DNA from: Thermotoga profunda AZM34c06
GTDB lineage: Bacteria; Thermotogota; Thermotogae; Thermotogales; DSM-5069
NCBI RefSeq assembly: GCF_000828675.1
Contig: NZ_AP014510.1
Span: forward strand, 372,001 to 436,000
Direction of reading: 5' to 3'
DNA length: 64,000 bases
Every line of letters starts with the position of its first letter. Position 1 is the stretch's first letter. Made by a program: the position numbers and the translations under genes. The notes below the pieces were generated by a model that was given only the letters and a program-made list of their open reading frames with translations, was not told where the DNA came from and ran no database searches. This document shows, piece by piece, positions 31,101 through 39,507 of this stretch.

Positions 31101-33110
31101 GCTCTTGGTGAAAATCCTTTCAATCCTGTATACATGATGGTCAATTCAGGTGCGAGAGGTAATACCGACCAAGTTAAGCAACTTGCTGGAATGCGTGGTT
31201 TAATGGCAGATCCATCAGGTAGAACAATCGAAATACCAATTATTTCAAACTTCCGTGAAGGTTTAAGTAGTATGGAGTTCTTCATTTCGACACATGGTGC
31301 GAGAAAAGGTGCTGCAGATACAGCTCTAAGGACATCATCGGCAGGTTATCTAACACGTAGATTGGTTGATGTCTCTCAAAGTATTGTAATAACGACAACT
31401 GATTGTGGTACAGAAAATGGTATAAAAGCCCTTCAACTTGTAAGTGATGATCTGCCTGTGCAGAAATTGAAAGATTTCCTCTTTGGAAGAGTTTTGGCAA
31501 AGGATGTCCTTAATCCATTAACTGGAGAAGTCGTGAAAAACCCAAAGACCATGAAAGAGTATGTTAGAAATACTATGCTCTCTGACGATGATGCTGAATT
31601 CCTTGCAAATTATTCTGTGTCAGTGCCAGTTTGTGTTGAACAAACATTAGACTTACAGAGCCTGCACATACCTCGTTGTTATACCGAAATCGCAGAAGAA
31701 GTGAGAGTCGATGGTACTTACCTGGAAGTTGGAACAGAATTAACATGGGATGTTGTTAGAATGGCAAGAACTGCTGGTAAGAAATCGCTGAAGGTAAAAA
31801 TGTACCCAGTAGTGGGAACTATTTCACTGCAAGATCTGAATGACAAAAAAGGAGAAAGACAGTTAGTTGTGTTCCAAGAAGAGATAGACGAAACGACTGC
31901 AAAATTACTTGAAGAAAATGGCATCAGCCATATTCAAGTGAGACCAAACATATACGTACGTTCTGTATTAACCTGTGAATCTGAAAAAGGTGTCTGTGCA
32001 ATGTGCTATGGTATGGATCTGTCTAACCACAGGGTTGTGCAGGTAGGTGAGGCTGTAGGTATAATCGCAGCACAATCTATAGGTGAACCTGGGACACAGC
32101 TTACGATGAGAACATTCCATACAGGTGGTATAGCGACAACAGCAGATATAACACAGGGTCTACCAAGGGCAGAGGAATTGTTTGAGGCAAGGAAAAAACT
32201 CAAGGAACCAGAAGGTGTTTTCGCTTTAGAGGCTGGTTTTGTAAAAGACATAAAAGATGTGGAAGGTAAACAGAAGATCTATATTGAAGATTACCTTGGC
32301 GGTATACATGAATATGAAGTTCATGACAAAACAAAGGTCAAGGTCAAGGTTGGACAAAAAGTGTTGCCAGGTATGATGTTAACAACAGGAACTATAAGAT
32401 TGAGAAAGTTGATGGACACACTTGGAGTTGAGTCAACGGCAATGTATTTACTCAAGGAAACACAAAAAGTTTATGTAGAGCAAGGTGTTGAGATACACAA
32501 CAAGCATTTTGAGATCATTATAAAACAAATGCTTGGAAGAGTTGAAGTAATTGATCCTGGTGATACAGATTACTTACCTGGTCAACTCTTGACTATATCT
32601 GAAGCTGAAAGAATAAACGAAGAAATACTTAAGGCAAATGCGAACGTTCAGAGTAATAAGAATTTCGTAATCGGCAAGATTCTTGCAAGGAAAATAGTTG
32701 CAAAGATTGGCGATCAAATCGAGGAAATAGCGGCTGAAGGAACAGAATTGGTAGAGGAAGCAATTGAAAAAGCCATTCAAGCAGGGGTTAAAGAAGTCTG
32801 TATTTACGAAGAAGGCAAACCAACGTTCTATCAGATAGCACCAAAGGAACCTATGAGGTATAGAAGAAGACTCCTGAGAATAACGAAGGCTTCTTTGGAA
32901 CAAAAAGGATGGCTCAGTGCAGCATCATTCCAACAGACACCGCAGGTTTTGACCGAAGCTGCAGTTGAAGGAAGCGTGGATTTCTTGGAAGGTCTCAAAG
33001 AGAACGTGATCGTTGGTCAATTAATACCTGCTGGTACTGGCTTGGAGACCTTTGCAAATATTCAGATAGAAGAGACTCCAAGAGCAGCAGAGGCAGAAAA
33101 AATGGCATAA
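28161..33110 (+). CDS. rpoC: RNA polymerase beta' subunit with large N-terminal insertion
   Basis: 1649 residues, against about 1200-1400 in most bacteria. The N-terminal zinc ribbon has CVC...CERC (about 62-80). Between about residues 155 and 450 a long beta-rich segment with repeated sandwich-barrel-like units ([18 protein letters not shown]) interrupts the usual order, as known in T. maritima and Thermus. The core resumes near 475. The Mg-binding loop NADFDGDQM is at about 744-752 and carries the three catalytic Asp. The second zinc site includes [13 protein letters not shown] near 1272. The C-terminus runs through the bridge and jaw regions. A strong terminator follows at once. Confidence 0.98.
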   Translation: MAISTFKRKIASVRVGVASPETIRSWSSGEVKKPETINYRSFKPERDGLFCEKIFGPTKDYECVCGKYKGKKYEGTVCERCGVRVESKEARRKRMGHIELAAPVVHVWYLKSSPSVLSTLLNIPARDLENIIYHGSRRIIERTYIIVDPKKTQFAAADSLYETEYEIYRKALDFEAEIAVVVKNPKSPVISDIDGEVKIKTEKSNTGREITWIIVRNNQRVPVQLQPGMILLVKNDQLVEKDTPLVAQKQISPFYAPFDGTVEIDELASTMTIKPLATSKEQPVTITIPYCVKVLVKDGSKVKAADELLSAGTIQPIQSPSSGKVVFGKELNVRPMEDGTYEVLSAGTLYIEQVIQEKQYPIFEGALPYVNDGDTVKAGDYLADRFLFEDEVLSAHEYKIFEEHYPDQFTVEAEVENDRPIVAITEIDEELSEKTGLTIGSIITESEYEAYRELYPGKIEAHYGATAVKKLLEKIDLEKLRAHIESELSQLPKSSGRALKLLKRLKIVKDLIKSNVRPEWMVLEAVPVIPPELRPMIQIDGGRFATTDLNDLYRRVINRNNRLKRLLELNAPDIIIRNEKRMLQEAVDSLIYNGRIGKAVADRNGRALKSLTDLVKGKKGRFRRNLLGKRVDYSGRAVIVVGPELKIHQCGLPKKMAMELFRPFVLSKLLEEGGESSKAARKMKKAIIEKEMPEAWDILEEVIKGHPVLLNRAPTLHRMSIQAFEPKLIEGNAIQLHPLVCPPFNADFDGDQMAVHVPLSAAAQAEAKYLMLSRYNIISPAHGKPISMPGKDIIVGVYYLTAVGNDYKDVKPKEIKYRFGSTEEAVLAYSLGYVKLHTPVLAKVRTADGEKVIKTTIGRIILNEIIPPDLRDYERVFGKKEIKDVIYDTFKRHGIDATADLLDNMKDLGFHYATLSGLTISLKDLTISPKKNEIINQTRQRVEYIESQYNEGFLNFEERYREIIKAWNKATADVQVATYDALGENPFNPVYMMVNSGARGNTDQVKQLAGMRGLMADPSGRTIEIPIISNFREGLSSMEFFISTHGARKGAADTALRTSSAGYLTRRLVDVSQSIVITTTDCGTENGIKALQLVSDDLPVQKLKDFLFGRVLAKDVLNPLTGEVVKNPKTMKEYVRNTMLSDDDAEFLANYSVSVPVCVEQTLDLQSLHIPRCYTEIAEEVRVDGTYLEVGTELTWDVVRMARTAGKKSLKVKMYPVVGTISLQDLNDKKGERQLVVFQEEIDETTAKLLEENGISHIQVRPNIYVRSVLTCESEKGVCAMCYGMDLSNHRVVQVGEAVGIIAAQSIGEPGTQLTMRTFHTGGIATTADITQGLPRAEELFEARKKLKEPEGVFALEAGFVKDIKDVEGKQKIYIEDYLGGIHEYEVHDKTKVKVKVGQKVLPGMMLTTGTIRLRKLMDTLGVESTAMYLLKETQKVYVEQGVEIHNKHFEIIIKQMLGRVEVIDPGDTDYLPGQLLTISEAERINEEILKANANVQSNKNFVIGKILARKIVAKIGDQIEEIAAEGTELVEEAIEKAIQAGVKEVCIYEEGKPTFYQIAPKEPMRYRRRLLRITKASLEQKGWLSAASFQQTPQVLTEAAVEGSVDFLEGLKENVIVGQLIPAGTGLETFANIQIEETPRAAEAEKMA

Positions 33111-33112
33111 AG

Positions 33113-33138
33113 GAAGGGGCTTTAGCCCCTTCTTTTTT
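33113..33138 (+). terminator. Terminator of the rpoBC operon
   Basis: GAAGGGGC (33113-33120) pairs with GCCCCTTC (33125-33132) around TTTA, followed by TTTTTT (33133-33138). A classical rho-independent terminator three bases after the rpoC stop. The convergent methyltransferase gene ends at its edge. Confidence 0.92.
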
Positions 33139-34211
33139 CACTCAAAGATATAACACCATGTCCAAATACCACTGTTTTGAAATCTGAATTTCTTTTTTGC
33201 TTTAACGGCAAAGAGTTTCTCTAAATCTTCTTTGGGCGTTATCAAACATATCTTGGAATTTGGAAACAGATTGATTATTTTCGAAAGATGTCTATAGAAT
33301 TTTGAGTCACCTTCTTTCAATCTGATTCCAAATGGTGGGTTACTGATGACATGAAATTGGTCTTTAAATGATTTTAAGTCCTCGAAAAAGACATGGCGAA
33401 AGATTACATTCTTTTCTACACCAGCTCTCTGAGCATTTTCATTTGCTATTTTTAGTATTCGTCGATCTTTATCAAAGCCCATTGCGATTATTTGATCTTT
33501 CATATCAACATTTCCTTGGGTTTTGATGGGGTATCTGTCAAATATGGGCCATCTTTGAAAGGCAAATTGTCTCTTGTTATTCAGAATTTTAAGATCTATT
33601 CTTGCAGCTTCTATTGGTATTGTGCCGCTTCCACAAAAAGGATCGACCAAAATAGTTTTTCCATCCCATTGGCTCAGCAATATGAGAGCAGCAGCGATAG
33701 TTTCGCGTAATGGTGCCACGGATGTTTTGATTCTATACGCTCTTTTATTCAACGCGTCCTTTCCAGTGGTGTCGATCATTATAGAAACAACATTGTTTTT
33801 CAGGTACACGTACAAGGGATATTCTGTCCCATCACTTTTTCCATCTGATTTGATCTTGTTGTAAATGGCTTTTTTAACAACAGACGCAACAGCACCAGTC
33901 GCAGAGAGTCTTGAATTTCTCACCTTGACTTTTTCAACCACAAGATTTGCCTTTTTATGGATTATCTCTTGCCACTGGGCACTGTGAACACCATTGTATA
34001 GATCATCAAAATCTTGAGCTTCAAAGGAAGTCATATGTATCAAAATTCTGTCAGCACTGTTTAGACTAAAATTGAGTAAAGGAATATCTTCTATTTTTCC
34101 AAGAAAGTGTACGTGCCCTGCTGTAACCATTTTTATCTTAAAGCCATGCTTTCTCAATTCAATACACACAGCTCCCTCGAGTCCAGAACTACACAAAGCA
34201 ACAAATTCCAT
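33138..34211 (-). CDS. THUMP-domain RNA methyltransferase (RlmL/Trm14 type)
   Basis: 357 residues. N-terminal ferredoxin-like and THUMP domain (about 1-155) for RNA binding, then a Rossmann methyltransferase with DPFCGSGTIPIEAA (about 198-211) and the catalytic NPPFG (N2-guanine methylation type). The family makes m2G in 23S rRNA or tRNA; the exact target is not shown. The frame is open upstream, but ATG 34211 has AGAGGTG before it and gives the family start MEFVALCSSGLEGA. It is divergent from tldD. Confidence 0.88.
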   Translation of the reverse strand: MEFVALCSSGLEGAVCIELRKHGFKIKMVTAGHVHFLGKIEDIPLLNFSLNSADRILIHMTSFEAQDFDDLYNGVHSAQWQEIIHKKANLVVEKVKVRNSRLSATGAVASVVKKAIYNKIKSDGKSDGTEYPLYVYLKNNVVSIMIDTTGKDALNKRAYRIKTSVAPLRETIAAALILLSQWDGKTILVDPFCGSGTIPIEAARIDLKILNNKRQFAFQRWPIFDRYPIKTQGNVDMKDQIIAMGFDKDRRILKIANENAQRAGVEKNVIFRHVFFEDLKSFKDQFHVISNPPFGIRLKEGDSKFYRHLSKIINLFPNSKICLITPKEDLEKLFAVKAKKKFRFQNSGIWTWCYIFE

Positions 34212-34230
34212 CTTAACACCTCTGTAGTTG

Positions 34231-34289
34231 ATTGTATCAAAATATATATATGAATTAGTTAGTTTTACTAACATTTAGCATGATACAAT
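34231..34289. promoter_or_regulatory. Divergent extended -10 promoters with central palindrome
   Basis: On the + strand TGATACAAT (34281-34289) precedes tldD by 20 nt. On the - strand the same 9-mer TGATACAAT (34239-34231) precedes the methyltransferase gene. Between them lies a perfect dyad GTTAGT-TTT-ACTAAC (34258-34272), which covers the -35 regions of both. It looks like an operator shared by two identical promoters; no regulator gene is adjacent. Confidence 0.5.
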
Positions 34290-34309
34290 TACCATAGGAG
34301 GTGAGTTTT

Positions 34310-35698
34310 TTGTTAGAGAATAGGATCGTCGAGCGGCTTATAAATGAAGGCATCCGCAAGGGGGCAGATTTTGTAGAGATCTTCGCCGAAGACAGATCGA
34401 GTACAGAGATGACCATGATCGATGGTAGAGTAGAAGTTGCCAGCAGTGGTCGGGAATTTGGGATAGGTTTGAGGGTTTTCAAAGACGAACAACAAGTGTA
34501 TGCCTATACGAATGATTTTTCTGAAAAACAGTTGTCTTTAGTGCTTAACAGATTAATAGATGCGCTCGAAATCAAAAATGGTGTGGAAAGGTCAATCAAC
34601 ATGATCAACAAAGATGTAAAAAATTCTCATTTAATTTTCTTCTATCCTCAGGATGTATCAAAATCTGAAAAAACAAAAATTATGAAAAGGGCGCATGAAG
34701 GGGCAAAGAATTATTCGAACCTTATAAGTCAAGTTGTTATAAGATATTGGGATTATGATCAAAAGATCTTTATAGCAAATTCAGATGGATTGATATCGCA
34801 AGATCGTCGTGTTCGGACAAGGCTTATGGTCAATGCTGTTGCAACAAAAGATTCAGAGCAAGAATCAGGCTTTTTTGGTCCTGGAGCAGCAATGGGTATA
34901 GAATTTTTCAATTTGCTTGATCCATATGATGTGGGGGTTGAAGCGGCCAGGATTGCAGACAGAATGGTCAGAGCAGATTATGCACCAGCTGGAAAAATGC
35001 CGGTTGTTATTTCAAATGCATTTGGTGGTGTTATATTCCATGAAGCATGTGGACACGCGCTTGAGGCAACTTCAGTGGCAAAAGGCGCTTCTGTCTTTGC
35101 AGGAAAACTTGGTCAGAAGATAGCGTCAGATTGCGTTTCTGCTGTTGACGACGGTACGATACCAAACGCTTGGGGATCGAATAATATCGACGATGAAGGA
35201 ACACCAACGCAAAGGAATTTACTCATAGAAAATGGGATTCTCAAGACATACCTTGTTGATCGTTTCCATTCCAAGAAAATGGGGATACAACCAAATGGAT
35301 GCGGTCGGAGACAGAATTATAAATTTGCACCAACCTCAAGGATGAGTAATACCTTTATACTGCCTGGAAAATTTTTGCCAGAAGAGATTATCGCTGCAAC
35401 AGAATATGGATTATACGCAAAAACAATGGGTGGAGGATCTGTTCACCCTGCCACAGGTGAATTCAACTTTGCCGTCGCTGAAGGTTATCTGATAGAAAAA
35501 GGTAGGATAACAAAACCCGTCCGCGGTGCTACTCTTATAGGCAAAGGTTCAGAAGTGATTCAAAAGATCGATATGGTTGGAAATGATCTATCGCGTGGCC
35601 AAGGAATGTGTGGATCTATGTCTGGTAGTGTTCCGGCAGATGTTGGACAACCCACGATTAGGGTAACTGAGCTCATAGTTGGGGGGCGAAGTAAATGA
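34310..35698 (+). CDS. tldD: TldD-type metalloprotease
   Basis: 462 residues. TldD is the zinc-carrying half of the TldD/TldE heterodimeric protease that degrades unfolded peptides and matures some RiPPs in other bacteria. The zinc motif HEACGH (HExxxH) is at about residues 244-249, and GSNNIDDEGTPTQRN, RMSNTFILPG and GGGSVHPATGEF are family blocks. TTG 34310 is used as start because TAGGAGGTG ends 7 nt before it; GTG 34301 would be inside the Shine-Dalgarno site. Its stop overlaps the pmbA start. Confidence 0.94.
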   Translation: MLENRIVERLINEGIRKGADFVEIFAEDRSSTEMTMIDGRVEVASSGREFGIGLRVFKDEQQVYAYTNDFSEKQLSLVLNRLIDALEIKNGVERSINMINKDVKNSHLIFFYPQDVSKSEKTKIMKRAHEGAKNYSNLISQVVIRYWDYDQKIFIANSDGLISQDRRVRTRLMVNAVATKDSEQESGFFGPGAAMGIEFFNLLDPYDVGVEAARIADRMVRADYAPAGKMPVVISNAFGGVIFHEACGHALEATSVAKGASVFAGKLGQKIASDCVSAVDDGTIPNAWGSNNIDDEGTPTQRNLLIENGILKTYLVDRFHSKKMGIQPNGCGRRQNYKFAPTSRMSNTFILPGKFLPEEIIAATEYGLYAKTMGGGSVHPATGEFNFAVAEGYLIEKGRITKPVRGATLIGKGSEVIQKIDMVGNDLSRGQGMCGSMSGSVPADVGQPTIRVTELIVGGRSK

Positions 35699-37026
35699 GG
35701 ATAGAAGATTTCAAAGATAAAGTTTTTTCTTACGCCAAAAAGAAGGGTTTTGACGAATGTGAATTGCGTTTCACTCGTGAGAGAGAATTTGGAGTTGTTG
35801 TGAGTAAGCAAAATATCGATAACTACAACGATGCAGATTCATTAAAAGTTACATTCAAAGGACTGAAAGATTCAAAAGCCGCTTTTTCATCATGTGAAAT
35901 TGTTGATGAAGACTCGGTGAAATTTTTGGTAGATAGTGCTTATGAGAATCTTTTGGTAACCGATACATTAGAAGAAGATTCTATATATGACGGATCTGGT
36001 GAATATCACAATCCACAATTTTTTAAAGACGAGTTTGAAAAACTACCTGTTAGGAACAAGATAGACATTGCAAAGACTATGGAGCAGAAGGCGATGGCAT
36101 TTGATAAGCGTATAGCCATGGTTATGATGAGTGTATACTCCCACGAGAGATATGAGGTTTCAGTGTTTAACACAAAGGGACTCAATCTTTCGGAGAGTGC
36201 TGGTCTTGGTGCAGCTTATGTATATCTTGTCGCATCAGATGGTAAAAAACCAAAAAGAGGATTCAAGGTGAAATTTGGATCAAAACCAAGCGATATCGAT
36301 CCAGAAAAAGTGGCTTTTGAAGCGTCTCAAGAAGCGCTTTCACAACTTGGTGCAGAAAGTATCCCAAGTGGTAAATACAGGGCTATACTCAGGCGAGATG
36401 TCTTTTCAGAGTTGTTTTTTGCCTTTATGCCGATTTTCTCTGCTGAATCGGTGCAAAAAGGTCTGTCTCCATTGAAAGGTAAACTCAATTCCAAGATTGC
36501 CAGTGAAATACTAACTGTTGTCGATGACCCACTTTTTGAGAAAGCACCTATAAAGAGATCTTTTGACAACGAAGGAGTACCTACAAGGAGAAAACCTTTC
36601 ATAGACCACGGTGTTTTAACAACGTATTTTCACTCACTGAAATCTGCAAAGAGAGATGGTGTCAAACCAACGGGCAATGTCTTCACTTATAAATGTACAC
36701 CATTGAATGTAGTTGTAGAGGTGGGTAAAAAAAGCTATGAAGATTTGATAAAGCAGCTTGAAAAAGGTGTGATAATAACTGCTCTTGATGGTTTGCACTC
36801 AGGAGTAAGAACTGTATCTGGAGAGTTTTCTGTGAGTGCATTAGGGTATTATGTTGAAAATGGCGCAATAATTAAACCCGTTGAACAGATAACTATCTCG
36901 GGAAATATTCTTGAGCTACTCAGGAGGATTGAGGAAATAGGTACTGATTGTGATTTGGTTTCGGGTTCTGCTTATTTTCCATCTATTTTGGTTGAAAATA
37001 TTGATGTAGCAGGTAGCGGTTCGTGA
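35695..37026 (+). CDS. pmbA: PmbA/TldE family protease partner
   Basis: 443 residues. The TldE half lacks the zinc motif but shares the fold: KFGSKPSDIDPEKVAFEASQEAL, FDNEGVPTRRKPFIDHGVL, and TALDGLHSGVRTVSGEFS. With TldD it forms a peptidase with an internal cavity. It overlaps tldD by 4 nt, and the two have the usual gene order. No peptide substrate gene is visible next to it. Confidence 0.93.
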   Translation: MRIEDFKDKVFSYAKKKGFDECELRFTREREFGVVVSKQNIDNYNDADSLKVTFKGLKDSKAAFSSCEIVDEDSVKFLVDSAYENLLVTDTLEEDSIYDGSGEYHNPQFFKDEFEKLPVRNKIDIAKTMEQKAMAFDKRIAMVMMSVYSHERYEVSVFNTKGLNLSESAGLGAAYVYLVASDGKKPKRGFKVKFGSKPSDIDPEKVAFEASQEALSQLGAESIPSGKYRAILRRDVFSELFFAFMPIFSAESVQKGLSPLKGKLNSKIASEILTVVDDPLFEKAPIKRSFDNEGVPTRRKPFIDHGVLTTYFHSLKSAKRDGVKPTGNVFTYKCTPLNVVVEVGKKSYEDLIKQLEKGVIITALDGLHSGVRTVSGEFSVSALGYYVENGAIIKPVEQITISGNILELLRRIEEIGTDCDLVSGSAYFPSILVENIDVAGSGS

Positions 37027-37033
37027 TTGACTC

Positions 37034-37062
37034 TTGACAGATTTGATTTGTCATAGTATGAT
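37034..37062 (+). promoter_or_regulatory. Promoter of the amino-acid transporter leader
   Basis: TTGACA (37034-37039), 17-nt spacer, TATGAT (37057-37062). A perfect -35 and one-mismatch -10. Transcription would start near 37068, giving a leader of about 200 nt before the binding-protein gene. Confidence 0.8.
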
Positions 37063-37067
37063 TATGC

Positions 37068-37251
37068 AAACAAGTTGAAAGGTGGCTTAGTGGTGATTGG
37101 TTTTTGCTGTTGGCTCCAACCTTCAATAGTTGAAATAAAGCATCATGCGAAGTACAGCCCGGTTGATCCCCGGGTGGTACTTCGTTAGGTGCCACCTGAT
37201 AGGGTAAAAGTAACAAAAAACCGGGCTGTGAAAAAACAGCCCGGTTTTTTT
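37068..37251 (+). promoter_or_regulatory. Structured leader with switchable terminator, candidate riboswitch
   Basis: A closing stem AGGTGGC (37080-37086) / GCCACCT (37191-37197) encloses about 105 nt. Inside is a long hairpin CGAAGTAC (37148-37155) / GTACTTCG (37177-37184), extended by CCCGG (37158-37162) / CCGGG (37170-37174). Then comes a strong terminator: CCGGGCTGT (37221-37229) / ACAGCCCGG (37236-37244) and a T-run (37245-37251). The same 9-mer ACAGCCCGG also lies at 37154-37162, so the terminator 5' arm can pair either with it (antiterminator) or with its own 3' arm. Folding of the upstream hairpin would block the antiterminator and favour stop. I cannot match the core to lysine, SAM, glycine, T-box or other common classes. 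It controls the downstream amino-acid ABC transporter. Confidence 0.75.
37090..37188 (+). other. Possible 32-codon leader peptide reading frame
   Basis: GTG 37090 (or 37093) opens a 32-codon frame that stops at TAG 37186-37188 and crosses both the aptamer-like hairpin and the early antiterminator arm. GAAAGGTGG (37077-37085) could serve as Shine-Dalgarno site. The frame has adjacent Cys-Cys-Trp codons at 37105-37113 and His-His at 37141-37146. It could be a leader peptide sensed by stalling, or a chance open frame inside a structured RNA. Confidence 0.22.
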
Positions 37252-37271
37252 ATTATACGGAGGTGATTTAG

Positions 37272-38027
37272 GTGAAAAGATTTTTGGTGGTGATGATTTT
37301 AGTTGTAGCAACACTGAGTTTTGCTTCACTGATCGAGGATATTCAGAAAAGAGGCGTTTTGAGAATTGGACAAGACGAGGGTTACATGCCGTTGTATGGT
37401 ACAGACGAAAAAGGAGAGCGTGTCGGGCTTGAAATTGAGTTGATCAACAAGATGGCAGAGATTCTTGGTGTAAAAGTAGAGTTCGTCATTGTCAATTGGG
37501 ACGGTATCATACCGGCTCTTATCTCTGGAAAATTCGACATGATCTTTTCTGGTATGACGATCACACCCGAACGCGCTCTAAAGGTGAATTTCTCGATACC
37601 ATATTTAACTGTCGGACAGGCTATATTATATAACAAAGCCACATTCAAGACTCCACCAACTTATGAGGAACTCTCTCAAAGGCAATTGACTATAGCTGTT
37701 CAACTTGGTACTACAGGTGAATTCACTGCAAGAAGGATGTTTCCAAAAGCCAAGATATTGACTTTTTCAACTATGGATGAAGCGGCTTTTCAGGTGGTTT
37801 CAAAGCGAGCAGATATCATGGTGAATGATTCAATTTATGTAAAGTTTTTAACGCAAAAATACGATACTCTCGGTATGGTTCAAGAATTGCTGAGTCTCGA
37901 AGATCTGGGGATTGCGATTAGAAAAGGAGATCTTGAAACTCTCAGATGGCTTGATACGTTCATTCAGTGGGCCAAGACGACTGGTTTGATCGATGAACTC
38001 TACAAAAAGTGGCTGACTGGTGAATGA
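37272..38027 (+). CDS. Amino-acid ABC transporter, substrate-binding protein
   Basis: 251 residues with an N-terminal signal peptide (about 1-19, hydrophobic core then SFAS). It is a periplasmic type II binding protein of the polar amino-acid family: RGVLRIGQDEGYMPL, GLEIELINKMAEILGVKVE, NWDGIIPALISGKFDMIFSGMTITPER, and VQLGTTGEFTA. GTG 37272 follows CGGAGGTGATT. The ligand cannot be read out; neither basic amino acids, glutamine nor cystine is excluded. It is first in the binding protein-permease-ATPase operon and is preceded by the switchable leader. Confidence 0.9.
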   Translation: MKRFLVVMILVVATLSFASLIEDIQKRGVLRIGQDEGYMPLYGTDEKGERVGLEIELINKMAEILGVKVEFVIVNWDGIIPALISGKFDMIFSGMTITPERALKVNFSIPYLTVGQAILYNKATFKTPPTYEELSQRQLTIAVQLGTTGEFTARRMFPKAKILTFSTMDEAAFQVVSKRADIMVNDSIYVKFLTQKYDTLGMVQELLSLEDLGIAIRKGDLETLRWLDTFIQWAKTTGLIDELYKKWLTGE

Positions 38028-38044
38028 GGGCAGAAGCCCTCATT
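38023..38044 (+). other. Intercistronic hairpin after the binding-protein gene
   Basis: AATGAGGGC (38023-38031) pairs perfectly with GCCCTCATT (38036-38044) around AGAA. The stem includes the stop codon of the binding-protein gene and no U-run follows. Such hairpins commonly protect the 5' mRNA part, so the binding protein is made in excess over the permease. Confidence 0.7.
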
Positions 38045-38059
38045 CTTGGAGGTGTATTC

Positions 38060-38779
38060 ATGAAAAAAGTCTATGCGATATTTCTTACAGTATTGGTTTT
38101 GGTGGTATTGTATTTTTCTATAGCTCAAGTTTATCCATTCAACTGGTTAATTGTATTGAAATATCGCACGGTATTTTTGAAGGGGTTACTCACAACGATG
38201 AATTTGAGCGGTTTCTCGTTGCTCATTTCATTTGCAATTGGTATTGTCTTTGCCTTGATGAGAAGATCTTCGGGGATTTTCAGAGAGTTTGCCGTGCTGT
38301 ATATCTTCTTTTTCAGAAATACTCCATTACTTGTCGTGATACTCCTGACTTATTATGGTCTTGGAAGTATTTTACCCTTTGATAGGTTTTGGGCCGCAGT
38401 CTTGGGTTTGTCAGCTTTTGAAGGTGCATACCTTGCCGAGATAATCCGTTCTGGTCTTGATGCAGTGGACAAGGGGGAATTAGAGGCGGGCTTTTCCTTG
38501 GGTTTGACGAATTTTGAGGTGTTTTTGTACATTCACTTCCCTCAGGCCATCAGGATCTCTTTACCTGCACTAATAGGACAATCGATAAGCCTTGTAAAGG
38601 ATAGCTCTTTGGCGTCAGTCATAGCATTAGCTGAGTTAACTATGACTGGTAGACAGGTTGGAACACAGACGTTGGCGTCTTTTGAAAGTTATTTGACCAT
38701 AGCTGTTTTCTATGTTGCTGTTACAAGTGTCCTCTCTGTTCTGGGGAATTGGTTAGAAAGGAGGCTCGCCATACCATGA
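38060..38779 (+). CDS. Amino-acid ABC transporter permease
   Basis: 239 residues, about five to six transmembrane helices. HisM/GlnP family: FLKGLLTTMNLSGFSLLISFAIG, FFRNTPLLVVI, and the EAA loop GLDAVDKGELEAGFSLGLTNFEVFLYIHFPQAIR. The frame is open upstream, but ATG 38060 has TTGGAGGTG at the right distance. The stop overlaps the ATPase start (ATGA). A single permease gene implies a homodimer. Confidence 0.93.
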   Translation: MKKVYAIFLTVLVLVVLYFSIAQVYPFNWLIVLKYRTVFLKGLLTTMNLSGFSLLISFAIGIVFALMRRSSGIFREFAVLYIFFFRNTPLLVVILLTYYGLGSILPFDRFWAAVLGLSAFEGAYLAEIIRSGLDAVDKGELEAGFSLGLTNFEVFLYIHFPQAIRISLPALIGQSISLVKDSSLASVIALAELTMTGRQVGTQTLASFESYLTIAVFYVAVTSVLSVLGNWLERRLAIP

Positions 38780-39507
38780 GTTTGTTGCAAGTAGTTGATG
38801 TTCACAAAAGATACGGGAAAACTGAGGTTTTAAGAGGGATTTCTTTCGAAGTTAGTCAGGGGGAGATAGTTGTCATAATGGGGCCATCTGGTGCTGGTAA
38901 ATCAACATTACTTAGAACGATAAACTATTTAGTGAAGCCAGATAAGGGTGAGATATTTTTTAAAGGTCAAAGGATTACTGATGATCAATCAATCTTGAGA
39001 CAAATAAGATCGCAGATTGGTTTTGTCTTTCAACATTTCAATCTTTTCAGCCATATGACAGCCTTAGAGAATGTCATGCTTGGTCTGACGAAGGTCAAAA
39101 AGTTTTCTAAAGACAAGGCATACCAAGTAGCGAGAGAATGCCTTGAAGTCGTTGGTTTGACTGGAAAGGCTCAAAGTTATCCTTCTCAACTCTCTGGAGG
39201 CCAAAAACAAAGGGTGGCAATCGCGCGTGCACTCGCAATGAAACCAGATCTCATACTCTTTGATGAGCCCACATCGGCACTCGATCCCACATTAGTTGGA
39301 GAAGTTCACCAAGTGATGAAAAAACTTGCAAATCAAGGTCACACAATGGTGGTAGTAACACACGAAGTGAATTTTGCAAAAAGTGTGGCTTCCAGGATAT
39401 TGTACATGGAAAACGGTATCATCGTCGAAGATTCGGATCCAATTAGTTTTTTCACACAACCAATGTCTCAGAATGCAAAAAATTTTATAGCAACCGTTTA
39501 TTCTTGA
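38776..39507 (+). CDS. Amino-acid ABC transporter ATP-binding protein
   Basis: 243 residues. Complete ABC ATPase: Walker A GPSGAGKST (about 37-45), Q-loop VFQHFNLF, signature LSGGQKQRVAIARAL, Walker B LILFDEPTSALDP and switch His in VVTHE. GlnQ/HisP subfamily. It starts with ATG 38776 overlapping the permease stop. Its last 23 nt overlap tail to tail with the minus-strand gene ending at 39485. Confidence 0.95.
   Translation: MSLLQVVDVHKRYGKTEVLRGISFEVSQGEIVVIMGPSGAGKSTLLRTINYLVKPDKGEIFFKGQRITDDQSILRQIRSQIGFVFQHFNLFSHMTALENVMLGLTKVKKFSKDKAYQVARECLEVVGLTGKAQSYPSQLSGGQKQRVAIARALAMKPDLILFDEPTSALDPTLVGEVHQVMKKLANQGHTMVVVTHEVNFAKSVASRILYMENGIIVEDSDPISFFTQPMSQNAKNFIATVYS

Noticed and set aside
34301-34303. 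GTG 34301 as tldD start
   Set aside because: It is part of the Shine-Dalgarno site itself; TTG 34310 has correct spacing.
37035-37053. Inverted repeat TGACA-N9-TGTCA overlapping the -35 box of the leader promoter
   Set aside because: Arms of five bases, one of them forced by the -35 consensus; too likely by chance to call an operator.
37166-37184. GGGTGGTAC inside the leader resembles the T-box sequence (GGGTGGNACCGCG)
   Set aside because: The match stops after nine bases, is fully paired with GTAC of the hairpin, and is 37 nt before the terminator arm instead of inside it. No specifier stem or AGTA/GNTG bulges are visible. Kept only as an alternative for a covariance search.
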